Part shown: positions 45,900 through 54,422 of the stretch, piece after piece
Layout of the letters: every line of letters starts with the position of its first letter
Numbering within the stretch: the first letter of the stretch is position 1
Origin: Arthrobacter sp. StoSoilB19
GTDB taxonomy: Bacteria; Actinomycetota; Actinomycetes; Actinomycetales; Micrococcaceae
NCBI RefSeq assembly: GCF_019977275.1
Contig: NZ_AP024650.1
Span: 62,001 to 126,000, forward strand
DNA length: 64,000 bases
Reading direction: 5' to 3'
Made by a program: the position numbers and the translations under genes
The notes under the pieces: generated by a model
What the model saw: the letters and a program-made list of their open reading frames with translations, nothing else
Told to the model about the DNA's origin: nothing
Databases searched by the model: none

Positions 45900-46239
45900 G
45901 GACTGGTCGAAGCTCCAAGACTTCTGACGTTGTTCCCAGTCAACCTTCCACGAGTTCTAAGGCCTGCTCGAAGGAACCGTATTTGAACCCGGCCGGTGTT
46001 CGCCAGCTGGAAGCCGCCGGATACCTGGAGAAGGTCCAGGTCGACCACCACGGGGACACGCGTGGTGCGACCCCATCACCCAGGGCAATGCACTGGCGGT
46101 TGCAATTCCCGGAAGCATGATCAGCCGCAAGACAGACGATCGGCTGGTGAATGAACTGGTGGAGCGGGCCCGACTGACGGTCGGCGCCCGGCGCGGGCCT
46201 CTCGGAGGTTCCAGCGGTTTTCCTGGCTAGGAGGAGATC
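45900..46239 (+). pseudogene. Degraded winged-helix/nucleotidyltransferase-like fragment
   Basis: Two frames give protein-like pieces. Around 45986 one reads NPAGVRQLEAAGYLEKVQVD, like a winged-helix recognition segment. From 46084, one frame over, it reads GNALAVAIPGSMISRKTDDR then LVNELVERARL, ending at TAG 46228-46230. The second piece resembles the segment before the nucleotidyltransferase core in some winged-helix nucleotidyltransferase proteins. No intact gene can be built; there is a frame change near 46060 and no upstream start. Confidence 0.4.
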
Positions 46240-46383
46240 ATGGATGCCTTGGCCCACACGGCTCATTCTGACCATGCCGAACACTTTGCGTGGGTGGCCG
46301 ACATACCAGGCTCCGATGTGCCTTTTGACCCCACCTTCATGGAAATTTCTACCGTGAACCGAGTGCTGGCTCAGCACTTCTGA
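46240..46383 (+). other. Short open reading frame, 47 residues, doubtful
   Basis: ATG 46240 follows GAGGAG by only three bases and opens 47 codons (MDALAHTAHSDHAEHFAWVA to RVLAQHF). The histidine-rich protein resembles no family I know. It directly follows the degraded fragment in the same frame, so it may be the next piece of the same decayed locus. From 46384 to 46518 I see nothing. Confidence 0.3.
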
Positions 46384-46518
46384 CATACGGAATCCGGGAA
46401 AACGTCACGAATGCCGCAGGCCCAGCCACCCAGCCCTTTTCCGGGCCTTTCCCCCAGCCTTTGGCCAGCGCCGATAATGGAGATTCTGTAAGGTTGCGAC
46501 TCCTTGCGCGTTTGGCCG

Positions 46519-48297
46519 CTACGCCATCCCGAGCGAGACCCGGTTACGTTCGGGCTGGATCTCAAGAATCTTCACGGAAATACTTTGCCCAACTTCAAAC
46601 TTGCTCACTTGGTTCCCATTCATTGTCTGTGGCAGTCGAGAGTTGTGAATTAGTCCGTCGATTCCATCTCCAAGAGTTACGAAAACTCCAAAGTTCGTGA
46701 GGTTCTTGACTGTTCCCGCGATGGTGCTTCCGACCTTAAGCCGCGACCAATCTTCCTCATTTGGGGTTCTTCGCTGCTTCCTAGCCACCGAAGGCTTTTC
46801 CACGCCCTCCCGATTCTTTCGAGTATGATTCGCAGCCGTTTGAGGCGGGACCATTGGTGCGGCGCGAGAAGCAGACCTTCCCCGAGGCTCGGGAAGGTCT
46901 CCAACTACCTCTATGGCCTGCTGTCGGATCTGGTCCAGGTACCTCTCGTAAGCTTGATCAGCAAGAGCTCGATCGCGAATTAGAGTCCCTTCCTCCATCC
47001 GATAGCGCCGGCTGCTATCACCCCTGAATGAAAGCCAGTTGAAGCTTGTGGTTACGTAAAAGTCATCGCCGACTAGAACTTTGGCATGAGTGTTTTTCAA
47101 CCTCACTACCGCCAATTGATTCTTTCTGCCGGCTGCTGCGTGAAGGCCGGCCAAAGCCGAGTCGATTTTCGGGTTGTCCTCGTAACCCCAAGCAATGGTC
47201 ACTGGACACCTGTGTGCCAGCCTCTCAAGCTGGCGGATCCACTCTTTCGTTACCACCGCACTCGTTATCCATGGACTGATGATGAGCAGCCGCCTCCGGC
47301 TCTTCGTCAAAGCCTCATCGAGAATGAGCGGATGCTCGTATGTTCCTAACCACCGGACTGCCGCTGATTCAATGGTTTTCCCAGCCTCAAGCTGGTCGTC
47401 AGTTGTAGCACTAGCCCCGTCCGTCGCTTGTTCCACCGTATCGGCCAGGGCTTGTAGTCGGAGAACCTCGTCACGCCCCAACTTTTTGGCAGGCTCAGGG
47501 AAGCCGAGGGAAAGGTCGCTCGGTGGCAAGGGCTGCGGCCCCTCAACTCGGATACCGAGTCGTTCGGCGACGCCCATCCTTTCAAGAGCTACTTCGTGGT
47601 CCGGGCTCCAAATGCCGTCAATGTCGATGCCAAGACGAATTGAATCATTATCAATCCCCTTATAGATCAGCAGAGTGGCTTCCTTAAAATACCTCCGGTT
47701 CTCCGTGACGCCTAGCGCGCCAAGGATCCTGTTGACCTGGTTCCTGCCCGCCAAGATAGGGCCAAGGTTTGCTGGAGAGAGTTCGTCTATAGTTACCGGC
47801 TCACCTGTCGCCGGCGGCAGCCTAAAGAGGCCTTCCGTGTTCCTCGCGTCCCACTCACGTGTAAGGGATCTCTTTGTCCACGCGACAGGAGTGCGGGTAA
47901 TCCGATCGAACATGACCGACAGGGTGACAACTTTGGGAGCTGCGGCTACTACGCCGTCCACGGCGTCCAGCCCAGGAGGCAATAGTTGAATGTTGCGCTG
48001 CTTGTTGTCCTGTGCCCGGTAATCGATCATCTCGAGTTGCAGCAAAGAACTGATTACGTTGGCCGTGTCGGTACTCTCAAGGCCTAAGAACCAGGAAAGC
48101 TCTTCTAGGGTGTTTATTCCCTTTGAGACCGCCAGTAGGGTGTATCGCTCCGCCACGCCAAGGTCAGTTGCTCGCTCTGCCAACACGTCGACGGTAAGTA
48201 CGGAAGCCGGGATAGCGCAGGGCTCGGCGGCCACGAGGAGGTGGCCGGGAATTGCGTGGGCGTGTCGGCGGGCTGCTCGAACCAGTGCGTCAGTCAC
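46519..48297 (-). CDS. mkoB: PLD-family nuclease with S1 domain, Mokosh MkoB-like
   Basis: A 592-residue protein. The N-terminal third has winged-helix-like segments (LTVDVLAERATDLGVAERYT, LEELSWFLGL, VISSLLQLEMIDY). The middle holds a phospholipase D nuclease half-site: THAKVLVGDDFYVTTSFNW near residue 404, the HxK motif with its downstream Asp and S-F-N. Before it, RRLLIISPWITSAVVTKEWI is the usual PLD strand-helix. The C-terminal ~75 residues are an S1 RNA-binding domain (LKVGSTIAGTVKNLTNFGVF, DGIDGLIHNS). Its GTG start overlaps the stop of the kinase-helicase gene (GTGA), so the two act together. The pairing matches type I Mokosh; the S1 domain is an addition I do not recall in MkoB. Confidence 0.82.
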   Translation of the reverse strand: MTDALVRAARRHAHAIPGHLLVAAEPCAIPASVLTVDVLAERATDLGVAERYTLLAVSKGINTLEELSWFLGLESTDTANVISSLLQLEMIDYRAQDNKQRNIQLLPPGLDAVDGVVAAAPKVVTLSVMFDRITRTPVAWTKRSLTREWDARNTEGLFRLPPATGEPVTIDELSPANLGPILAGRNQVNRILGALGVTENRRYFKEATLLIYKGIDNDSIRLGIDIDGIWSPDHEVALERMGVAERLGIRVEGPQPLPPSDLSLGFPEPAKKLGRDEVLRLQALADTVEQATDGASATTDDQLEAGKTIESAAVRWLGTYEHPLILDEALTKSRRRLLIISPWITSAVVTKEWIRQLERLAHRCPVTIAWGYEDNPKIDSALAGLHAAAGRKNQLAVVRLKNTHAKVLVGDDFYVTTSFNWLSFRGDSSRRYRMEEGTLIRDRALADQAYERYLDQIRQQAIEVVGDLPEPRGRSASRAAPMVPPQTAANHTRKNREGVEKPSVARKQRRTPNEEDWSRLKVGSTIAGTVKNLTNFGVFVTLGDGIDGLIHNSRLPQTMNGNQVSKFEVGQSISVKILEIQPERNRVSLGMA

Positions 48298-51200
48298 ACA
48301 AACTCCATTCCACAGCCCTTGGCATTGCTGATGTGTTCAAGCACTCTCTTGAGTGGCCCATCCTTGGCAGCGCAGAACTCCGAGTCTCCTACAACCCACA
48401 GAAGTTCCCTCGCCCGAGAGAGCGCCACGTTGATGCGTCCTTCGCCGAAGGATTCAGCTAGGAACCCCATCTCGAGACGAGCATTGCTCCGGGTGACGGA
48501 GAAAATGACGACGTCGGCCTCCTGTCCCTGCACCGCGTCGATTGTCTTTACTTTGACCTCGAGGTGGGGAAGCCGGAGACTTCGGATCGCGCGATCCAGC
48601 ATTAGAAGCTGTCGCTGGTATCCCGTGAGAACTAGAACCTCGACGGAGGCTCCGTCAAGTCGTCGGACCTCACCTTTGGCGACCTTTTCGTCGAGCTGGC
48701 GGAGGCGGTCGCACACGATATCAACCTCGACTGAGTTAGAGGAACTTCTAACCTGTGACGAGTCCTCATATCGTTTCTCTCGTCTGCTAGTCGAATACCA
48801 AACGACCCGAGATTGGTCACGAAGCGCATGTCCGTCTAGGGAGGGATGTGGGTCATGCACCAACTGCTCGCCGTAAAAGGTCTTGGAAATCAAATTCCCT
48901 ATGGGAAGCGCCATTCGGTGCTGAGTGATGAGGCTGGCCCGACACTCTTGGGGTGATTCAGCCACCAAGATACTAAAGAGGGAATCAGTTCCAAGGAGTT
49001 CGTTGAGATCATAGGCTTCGACAATTTCAGGGTAATCCATGACCTCTTCGCGCATGGGTGGGAGTTGCTTAGTATCGCCAACGAGAACCCACCGCCTTGA
49101 ACGGACCATCGGCACGAAGAGTTCAGTCGACGTCGCTCGGGAAGCCTCGTCGACGATACAAAGATCGAAGTCGATGTCGCGGACGTTCTGGTTGCTAAGG
49201 AAGCCCATACAAGTGCCAGCGATAACAGATTGTTTAGGTAAGAAGAGCAATTCAGCTGAACGGGGATCCTGGAGACTGGCGAGCCAATCTGCTTGGGCAT
49301 GCATGATGTCCCTCAGATTTTCGGCCTCCGCCTGGCCGTCCAAACAGGATGTGGACAGTTGTGTGAGCCCACTTATGCTAAGCGGTACATCGACTCTTAC
49401 ACCCTGCCTTTCCACGTGGGCCTGAACTGCCTCTACTGCCGCATCAGCGGCCTGCTCAGCTCTCGTGAGCCGATCCCGCAGTTCGTCCGCGACGTCATCG
49501 TCGCCTGTCGCGGAGTCGAATGCTTCGAGCTCCTCTTGGCGGCGGTCCTTCAGTCTTAATGCGGCGGCAGCTTCCTCAGCAGCGAAGGCAAGGTGGAGGC
49601 GTGGGGCTGAGACCCCAGCCGAAGCAACGAGTTGTTCGAGTCCCTGCGCAGCCCGCTGCCTGACCTCCGCGATCCAAGCCCGCAACTTATTCGGTAGCAG
49701 TAGGTGAGCCGCGTCTACGGCAACCCGATCCTCACGTGTGGAAAGACGGACGATGCCAGATACACCGGCTTTGTCTAAGCGACTTACTGCGTTGTCCAAC
49801 GCAACGTGCATCTGACTTACGAGCAGGATTCGGTCGTTTGGCCGGGCCTGAAGATGCTGTGCAACCAGCTCACATATAAAAGAGGTCTTACCAGTTCCCG
49901 GGGGACCTTCCACCAGAAAGAGATCCGGGGCACCGAGGGCGTTTGCCACCGCCACGCGCTTGTCATCGTCGAGGTTCACGTGCTGGGATGCAAATTCGAC
50001 CGGACGAGAAGGGGAACTTCCTGATGGATCTAATACGAGACTCCGTAGATCCGTGCGGAGGCTTCGTTCGTCTCGGATGGCGCCGAGTGCTTCTCGTTGC
50101 CGTCGCACAGCCGAGGTAGAGGCAGTGCGGTTGCGGACGAGGAGACCGTCCTCGGGAAAATCGTCAGGATTTCCATTTATTCGGACGAGGGCTTCATCAC
50201 CGTCAACCTCCTCCACGTTGCAGGGCACGTTGATCGTGGATGGACGTGAGTTATCGCGGGCCAGCAGATCCTGGTCAACGATGTCCTCGCGAGGTTCGTT
50301 GGTCAATCGCAGTTTCGCAGTGTTCCATGAACGGGACTCAAGGCTGTAACCGACCGGGTCTTCCAGCTTCCGGTCCAATTCCTCCTTAGCCTCGATGAGC
50401 CGTGACCACCCGTCGAGCCGCGCTTGGCGAAATCGTTCACTTTCACGGTCTTCAGCATCCTGGATGGCTTGGCTCAGAAGGCTACGCAATGCCCTGGCCG
50501 CTTGAATTGCAGCAAGCTGCTGCCTTGGTGGTCGTGCCGTCCAGATGTATTCGTCCGACGGAAGGAGTACTGCTCCGGGCATTCGCCGGCGGCGCTCCAA
50601 CTCGTAAAAGTCACGGACGCCTGCTCGATTGCACACCATGCCCTGACTCGTGTGTTGCACATGAAGAAGCAGCTCGTCTCCTACAAGATCAAATTCATCG
50701 GGTGTAAGAGGTGCCCCCGGCCCTGGCATCGACACGGACCTGCGGGGCACGGCGTACGTCGCACTACCCATAAGGGTTTCGACAGTTTGCTCGGGGCTTA
50801 GGTCCAGACGTTCACGTTGCAGTTGCGCTCTTGCTTGCGGTGCAAGCGTCAGCACCAGCTGGGTCTGGGCGCGCCATTTCCTGCTTCTATCGGTGTGCAT
50901 CTTCCGCAGCTCGAAGTCTAAAATCTGGCCGTCCTTCGGCCTGACGCTCGGGTCATTGCTCAGGCAGCGCTTCAGGAGATCCATGGCGCGGTCGGGGACG
51001 TCAATGCCGTCGCGACTATCCGAAAGTGCCCTGTCGATGTCCGAATACGTCTTTAACTCGAAAGGAACAAGACAGCGTAAAAGGGTTGCCGCCAGTCCAT
51101 GAACATCCCTATTCGAAGCTGCCTTCGTTACTCGCTCAGGTGGTGCAAAGGGAGTTGAAGCATGATCGACAACTGTTGCATCACCTGGAGCTGCAACTTG

Positions 51201-51683
51201 GCTTTTGATCTTGCTGATACCAAAGTCAGCCAGAAGCGGCTTGCTCCCGTCCCAAAGAATGTTTGTTGGTTTGATGTCCCGGTGGAGCACATTCTGAGCG
51301 TGCGCGTGGGCCAGGGCATGTGAGAGGGGAAGCCCGACATTTTCGCACAAATCGTCCCACCCAGGGGGCTCATCGAGAGCCGCTAGCCAATCGACCAAGG
51401 TGCTCGGAATCCACTCGAGCACGATGTAGTAAACGCCCAACGAGGCGTCGAAACCCTTATCGAGAAGACCGGTGATATTCGGGTGATCGAGCCTGGCGAG
51501 GGCATCCGTCTCCCTATGAAAGAAGACAGTATTTATAGGGTCTTGCGTTCCTGGGATTACCTTGACGGCAACAAATCGTCCGTTGTCGACAAGGTCGACA
51601 GCCTTGAAAACGTCACCCTGTCCACCCTGCCGCCGACTACCAATAATTTCCGCGTACCGACCAGCGATGAACTCTTGCGCCAT
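48294..51683 (-). CDS. mkoA: Ser/Thr kinase-superfamily 1 helicase fusion, Mokosh MkoA-like
   Basis: A protein of about 1129 residues. Residues about 5-270 form a eukaryote-type kinase with all key residues: glycine loop RRQGGQGDVFKA, VAVKVIP, HRDIKPTNIL (Asp near 136), LADFGIS and FAPPERV. The C-terminal half is an Upf1-like (COG1112) SF1 helicase: GPPGTGKTS (Lys near 599), CIVDEASRA (Asp near 845), VLVGDTKQLPP, QHRM, VQGQEADVVIFS and NVALSRAREL. A long charged linker separates them. ATG 51683 follows GGTGGGGGA. With the coupled PLD gene it matches type I Mokosh, an anti-phage system. The kinase probably responds to infection and the helicase/nuclease acts on RNA or DNA. Confidence 0.88.
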   Translation of the reverse strand: MAQEFIAGRYAEIIGSRRQGGQGDVFKAVDLVDNGRFVAVKVIPGTQDPINTVFFHRETDALARLDHPNITGLLDKGFDASLGVYYIVLEWIPSTLVDWLAALDEPPGWDDLCENVGLPLSHALAHAHAQNVLHRDIKPTNILWDGSKPLLADFGISKIKSQVAAPGDATVVDHASTPFAPPERVTKAASNRDVHGLAATLLRCLVPFELKTYSDIDRALSDSRDGIDVPDRAMDLLKRCLSNDPSVRPKDGQILDFELRKMHTDRSRKWRAQTQLVLTLAPQARAQLQRERLDLSPEQTVETLMGSATYAVPRRSVSMPGPGAPLTPDEFDLVGDELLLHVQHTSQGMVCNRAGVRDFYELERRRRMPGAVLLPSDEYIWTARPPRQQLAAIQAARALRSLLSQAIQDAEDRESERFRQARLDGWSRLIEAKEELDRKLEDPVGYSLESRSWNTAKLRLTNEPREDIVDQDLLARDNSRPSTINVPCNVEEVDGDEALVRINGNPDDFPEDGLLVRNRTASTSAVRRQREALGAIRDERSLRTDLRSLVLDPSGSSPSRPVEFASQHVNLDDDKRVAVANALGAPDLFLVEGPPGTGKTSFICELVAQHLQARPNDRILLVSQMHVALDNAVSRLDKAGVSGIVRLSTREDRVAVDAAHLLLPNKLRAWIAEVRQRAAQGLEQLVASAGVSAPRLHLAFAAEEAAAALRLKDRRQEELEAFDSATGDDDVADELRDRLTRAEQAADAAVEAVQAHVERQGVRVDVPLSISGLTQLSTSCLDGQAEAENLRDIMHAQADWLASLQDPRSAELLFLPKQSVIAGTCMGFLSNQNVRDIDFDLCIVDEASRATSTELFVPMVRSRRWVLVGDTKQLPPMREEVMDYPEIVEAYDLNELLGTDSLFSILVAESPQECRASLITQHRMALPIGNLISKTFYGEQLVHDPHPSLDGHALRDQSRVVWYSTSRREKRYEDSSQVRSSSNSVEVDIVCDRLRQLDEKVAKGEVRRLDGASVEVLVLTGYQRQLLMLDRAIRSLRLPHLEVKVKTIDAVQGQEADVVIFSVTRSNARLEMGFLAESFGEGRINVALSRARELLWVVGDSEFCAAKDGPLKRVLEHISNAKGCGMEFV

Positions 51684-51950
51684 TCCCCCACCTTGAACCA
51701 AGAATACGTGTGCTTCATCATCCTAGATACAAGCACCGACAGCGCGGATTTCCAGGCTCCAAGAGGACAATTTGCGCAAACCTTGATGTCCATCCAGTCT
51801 TCAGGATTTGTCATCGTGCCAAGGGTATCGACCCAGGGGATGGATTGCGAGCAGGCAGATATAAGCTCAAGGCAGTAAATGAATTCGTTCCATCGTTGGG
51901 CGCAGAATTTGCTTGGAGCAGAGAAGCTTTCCGCGGGGGAGGAGACGGGC
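51684..51950. other. Intergenic region upstream of the Mokosh-like operon
   Basis: No gene is visible. It must carry the leftward promoter of the kinase-helicase operon, but I see no pair of -35 and -10 boxes with good spacing. It is AT-rich compared with the flanks. Confidence 0.35.
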
Positions 51951-52528
51951 TTACTCCACTCTTGCTTGACGGAGGTATTGGCAGACGGTTTCCCTGTTGA
52001 TTCCGTGGTCACGTGCAAGGACGACTTTCGGGATGCCATTGCCGGCGGGGTGGACGAGTTCGGCCGCCCGCTCCGGTGTGAGCGTCTTCTTCCGGCTCTT
52101 GTGGACGCCGCGCTGCTAGGCCAAGGCAATGCCTTCGCGCTGGCGTTCCCGGCTCAGGGCCCGCTCGAAGTCGGCGAAGGCACCCATGACGGCAGCATAA
52201 GGTTCGCCATGGGGGAGTCCTCGCCGGTGAAGACAGGATGCTCTTTGAGGAACTCCAACTGCACCCCTCGTTACGTAAGTCCCTGGACCAGTGCGCGCAG
52301 ATCGTCGAGGTTCCGGGCTAGGCGGTCCATGCTGTGCACAACAACGGTGTCCCCGTCCCGGACGAACCGCAGCAGCTCGTTCAGCTGCGGCCGCGCGGTG
52401 TCCCTGCCGGAGGCCTTGTAGGTGAACAGCCGGTCCAGGACCTCGCCCTCCAGCTGACGTCGCTCATTCTGGTCAAGCGTGTTGACCCGCACGTAACCGA
52501 TTCGCTGTCCATGCTCGCCGGCCTCCAA
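51951..52528 (-). pseudogene. Broken serine recombinase (resolvase/invertase)
   Basis: The N-terminal catalytic domain is clear from TTG 52528: RIGYVRVNTLDQNERRQLEG, ASGRDTARPQLNELLRF and VHSMDRLARNLDDLRALVQG. The expected serine of Y-V-R-V-S is replaced by Asn (VRVNTLDQN), which removes the nucleophile. A stop follows at 52271. Beyond it, shifted frames still encode FTGEDSPMANLML, FADFERALSRERQREGIALA, KKTLTPERAAELV and RETVCQYLRQ, with an internal TAG and at least two frameshifts. It is a dead remnant of a Tn3-type or invertase-type resolvase and marks past mobile DNA. Confidence 0.85.
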
Positions 52529-52753
52529 CCCTTAGGTATGAACGAGTGTCAGCTCGGGCAAGGAAACACGTCAAGACTTCCGCGCAGGCGGACCGGCTCG
52601 CACCCGGTGGATTGTCCACGGGCGGCACGGCAAAGCCATCGCCGCTGATGCACGTGTCGGGACGCTCTTCCCGGGAAACAACGCCGCCATGGTGTACGTT
52701 GCTCTCTGGTCAGACAGGAAGCCGACAGAGAACAGAGAAGAGAACCGCCAAAC

Positions 52754-53056
52754 ATGGCTACCGACTACGACGAAGTCCGCTCCGACGTCAAGGAATCTCA
52801 GGAGAGTTCCTTGGAGGCGTTGAAGTCCGCCAGCGCTCCGGATGCCCGCAGCGTCGTCACCGAGCTCGATGAAGCGGACGCCCTGGACGAAGGGCTGACT
52901 CCCGGCGGGGAAATCGTCTCCGAGGAGCTCATCGTCCAGGTCATCCCGCAGGGTGCGGACGAGTTCACCTGCTCATCCTGTTTCCTGGTCCGTCACCGGT
53001 CCCAGCTGGCACGGCAAAGCAATGGCCAGTGGTACTGCATCGAGTGCGAAGGCTGA
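52754..53056 (+). CDS. DUF4193-family protein
   Basis: A 100-residue acidic protein beginning MATDYD with a C-terminal two-cysteine-pair motif (FTCSSCFLVRHRSQLA and WYCIECEG). This is the DUF4193 family, found widely in actinobacteria, with an unknown function and a probable zinc-binding end. The position ADEFTCSSCFLV is the most conserved part. A purine-rich AGAGAAGAG precedes ATG 52754. Another copy is expected in the core genome, so this may be an extra copy carried by the island; that is inference. Confidence 0.9.
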   Translation: MATDYDEVRSDVKESQESSLEALKSASAPDARSVVTELDEADALDEGLTPGGEIVSEELIVQVIPQGADEFTCSSCFLVRHRSQLARQSNGQWYCIECEG

Positions 53057-53203
53057 GCCCCGGAAACGGCAGAACCGGGCGGCCGACGGCCAGTGCACAA
53101 AGTCCCAAAATGATGCAACTGATGCAGTACGCCGTTCTCTACTTGACATAACGTCGGCTATCGGTCAGAGACGTTTTCTTAGCCGAGGCAGGGGAGTGGC
53201 TGC

Positions 53204-53240
53204 CTTCCGATCCTGGGCGGTCGCAGCCCAGGATCGGAAG
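53204..53240. terminator. Perfect 15-bp hairpin
   Basis: CTTCCGATCCTGGGC (53204-53218) and GCCCAGGATCGGAAG (53226-53240) pair perfectly around a 7-base loop. It lies 6 bases past the stop of the leftward HTH gene and also follows the rightward DUF4193 gene. It probably ends both transcripts, although no T-run is present on either side. Confidence 0.65.
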
Positions 53241-53246
53241 CAGCAC

Positions 53247-53447
53247 CTAGCGCTTTCCGTATTTACGGTGGACGGCTTGCTTGCTCGCGCCCAGGCACAG
53301 CGCGATGGCTTCCCAGGAAAGGCCGGCCTGCCGGGCCTTCCTGACCAGTGACGCTTCTGTTCGCCCGACTTCCTTCTGCAGCTGGGCGACCGCCTGCAGG
53401 GCTTCAGCCGGTCCTTTCCCGTCCATGGATGCAACCAAAGTCTTCAT
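53247..53447 (-). CDS. Small helix-turn-helix DNA-binding protein
   Basis: A 66-residue protein. The N-terminal half is helical (AEALQAVAQLQKEVGRTEAS) and the C-terminal half is an HTH (LVRKARQAGLSWEAIALCLG then ASKQAVHRKYGKR), close to HTH proteins found in actinobacteria beside stress or Clp genes. I chose ATG 53447 because GGAGG lies 8 bases upstream; an ATG at 53462 is in frame but lies before that site. Two palindromic operators are directly upstream, so it probably represses its own expression. Confidence 0.8.
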   Translation of the reverse strand: MKTLVASMDGKGPAEALQAVAQLQKEVGRTEASLVRKARQAGLSWEAIALCLGASKQAVHRKYGKR

Positions 53448-53464
53448 CCGATCCACCTCCATGC

Positions 53465-53508
53465 GTCAACATTAGTTGACGCCAGGGGGTGGGTCAACAT
53501 ATGTTGAC
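53465..53508. promoter_or_regulatory. Two palindromic operators upstream of the small HTH gene
   Basis: GTCAACATATGTTGAC (53493-53508) is a perfect 16-bp palindrome. GTCAACATTAGTTGAC (53465-53480) matches it at 14 of 16 positions and keeps the GTCAAC and GTTGAC arms. Their centres are 28 bp apart. They begin 18 bases before the chosen start of the HTH gene. Confidence 0.75.
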
Positions 53509-53771
53509 GACCTGCCGAGCACTGAGGCTGTCTCGTGAACCCACGAGGAACGTGCGCGTGGACTGGACACCCGAGAGCAGGTGATCACTTCTGTTGGATG
53601 CCGGGCGACATCTTGCGCCGGCAAGCGGTCCCACGAGAAACTCGAGGAACGCGCGCTGAATTGATGAAAATTTGGACGGCGGGATACCAGGGAAAACGGA
53701 GGCAACGATGCCGCCGCTCCTGTCTGGCGGCAAAGATGCCGCCACAAGATCCCGCAGACGAAAGGATCGGA
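53509..53771. other. Intergenic region between small HTH gene and YegP-like gene
   Basis: No gene is supported. Two diverged direct copies of a CCCACGAG-containing segment (near 53540 and 53630) are present, both followed by a GAACG-type stretch. The region should contain the promoter of the YegP-like gene. Confidence 0.3.
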
Positions 53772-54113
53772 ATGGCAGGAATGTTCGAACTATTTATCGA
53801 CACCGAATCTGCGTTCAGGTTCCGGCTCACAGCACCAGATGGAACTGTCATGGCAGTGTCCAAGCCCTTCGATACCAAGACCGACGCCGTTGCCGGCATC
53901 GCCGCCGTGCGCGAATATGCCGGCATGGGACTGATCACCGACCACAGCACAACAACCACAAATGCGGCACCGCCGGCCACCTGGACTGACCCCGGCAGTC
54001 AAACTGACGATTCCCCGCGCATGCCAAAAATCGACTTCCACACCCGCGCCAGGGCGGTCCGCCGGGCCGTCTCGGGCCCCCGCTGGGCCGGGGCAATCCA
54101 CAGCCTTTCCTGA
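53772..54113 (+). CDS. YegP-family (DUF1508) protein with extended tail
   Basis: A 113-residue protein. The first 58 residues form one YegP/DUF1508 unit: FELFIDTESAFRFRLTAPDG, TVMAVSKPFDTKTDAVAGIA and AVREYAGMGLITD. Bacterial YegP proteins often contain two such units; this has one and then an unrelated basic tail (RARAVRRAVSG). GGATCGGA precedes ATG 53772; the frame is open upstream to 53535 without family similarity. The function is unknown. Confidence 0.82.
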   Translation: MAGMFELFIDTESAFRFRLTAPDGTVMAVSKPFDTKTDAVAGIAAVREYAGMGLITDHSTTTTNAAPPATWTDPGSQTDDSPRMPKIDFHTRARAVRRAVSGPRWAGAIHSLS

Positions 54114-54422
54114 ACCGCCGGGGAGGGGCGCGGGGACCCCTCTCAGCGCCAGCTTTACACAAGATCAACTATCGGCCCTTAGGCCTTGATCAGAGTCTGC
54201 TGCGTCCGTCGGCCTCTTGTCCCAACATACGAAGAAGGTCAAGGGTGGTCATCCTCAGCTCCATAGGCGTGCTGGTAAAAGAACGGCGTCAGGTGGACCA
54301 GAGGAGTGCTGTCGACTTCTCGGATTAGCTGCCGTGCCTTCCCAATAACCTCCCAATCGTTCAGGGAATCTGGTTCAGGTCGCGGGTTCGATCCATATAA
54401 ACGGCCGTCAAGGTACCTACCC
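54114..54422. other. Right edge of the accessory island with terminator and tRNA-like fragment
   Basis: No gene is visible. A hairpin GAGGGG (54124-54129) with CCCCTC (54138-54143) follows the YegP-like gene. GATCAA and TTGATC flank 54165-54195. At 54376-54394 the sequence CAGGTCGCGGGTTCGATCC looks like the variable and T-arm part of a tRNA gene, but the stem does not close downstream (CATATAAACGG), so no tRNA is encoded. It could be a leftover attachment site. Confidence 0.5.

Noticed and set aside
53472..53747. Minus-strand open frame of 91 codons upstream of the small HTH gene
   Set aside because: It covers the palindromic operators, lacks a ribosome site and shows no family similarity.
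54370..54410. Functional tRNA gene
   Set aside because: Only the T-loop region is present; acceptor, D and anticodon arms cannot be formed and the T-stem does not close.
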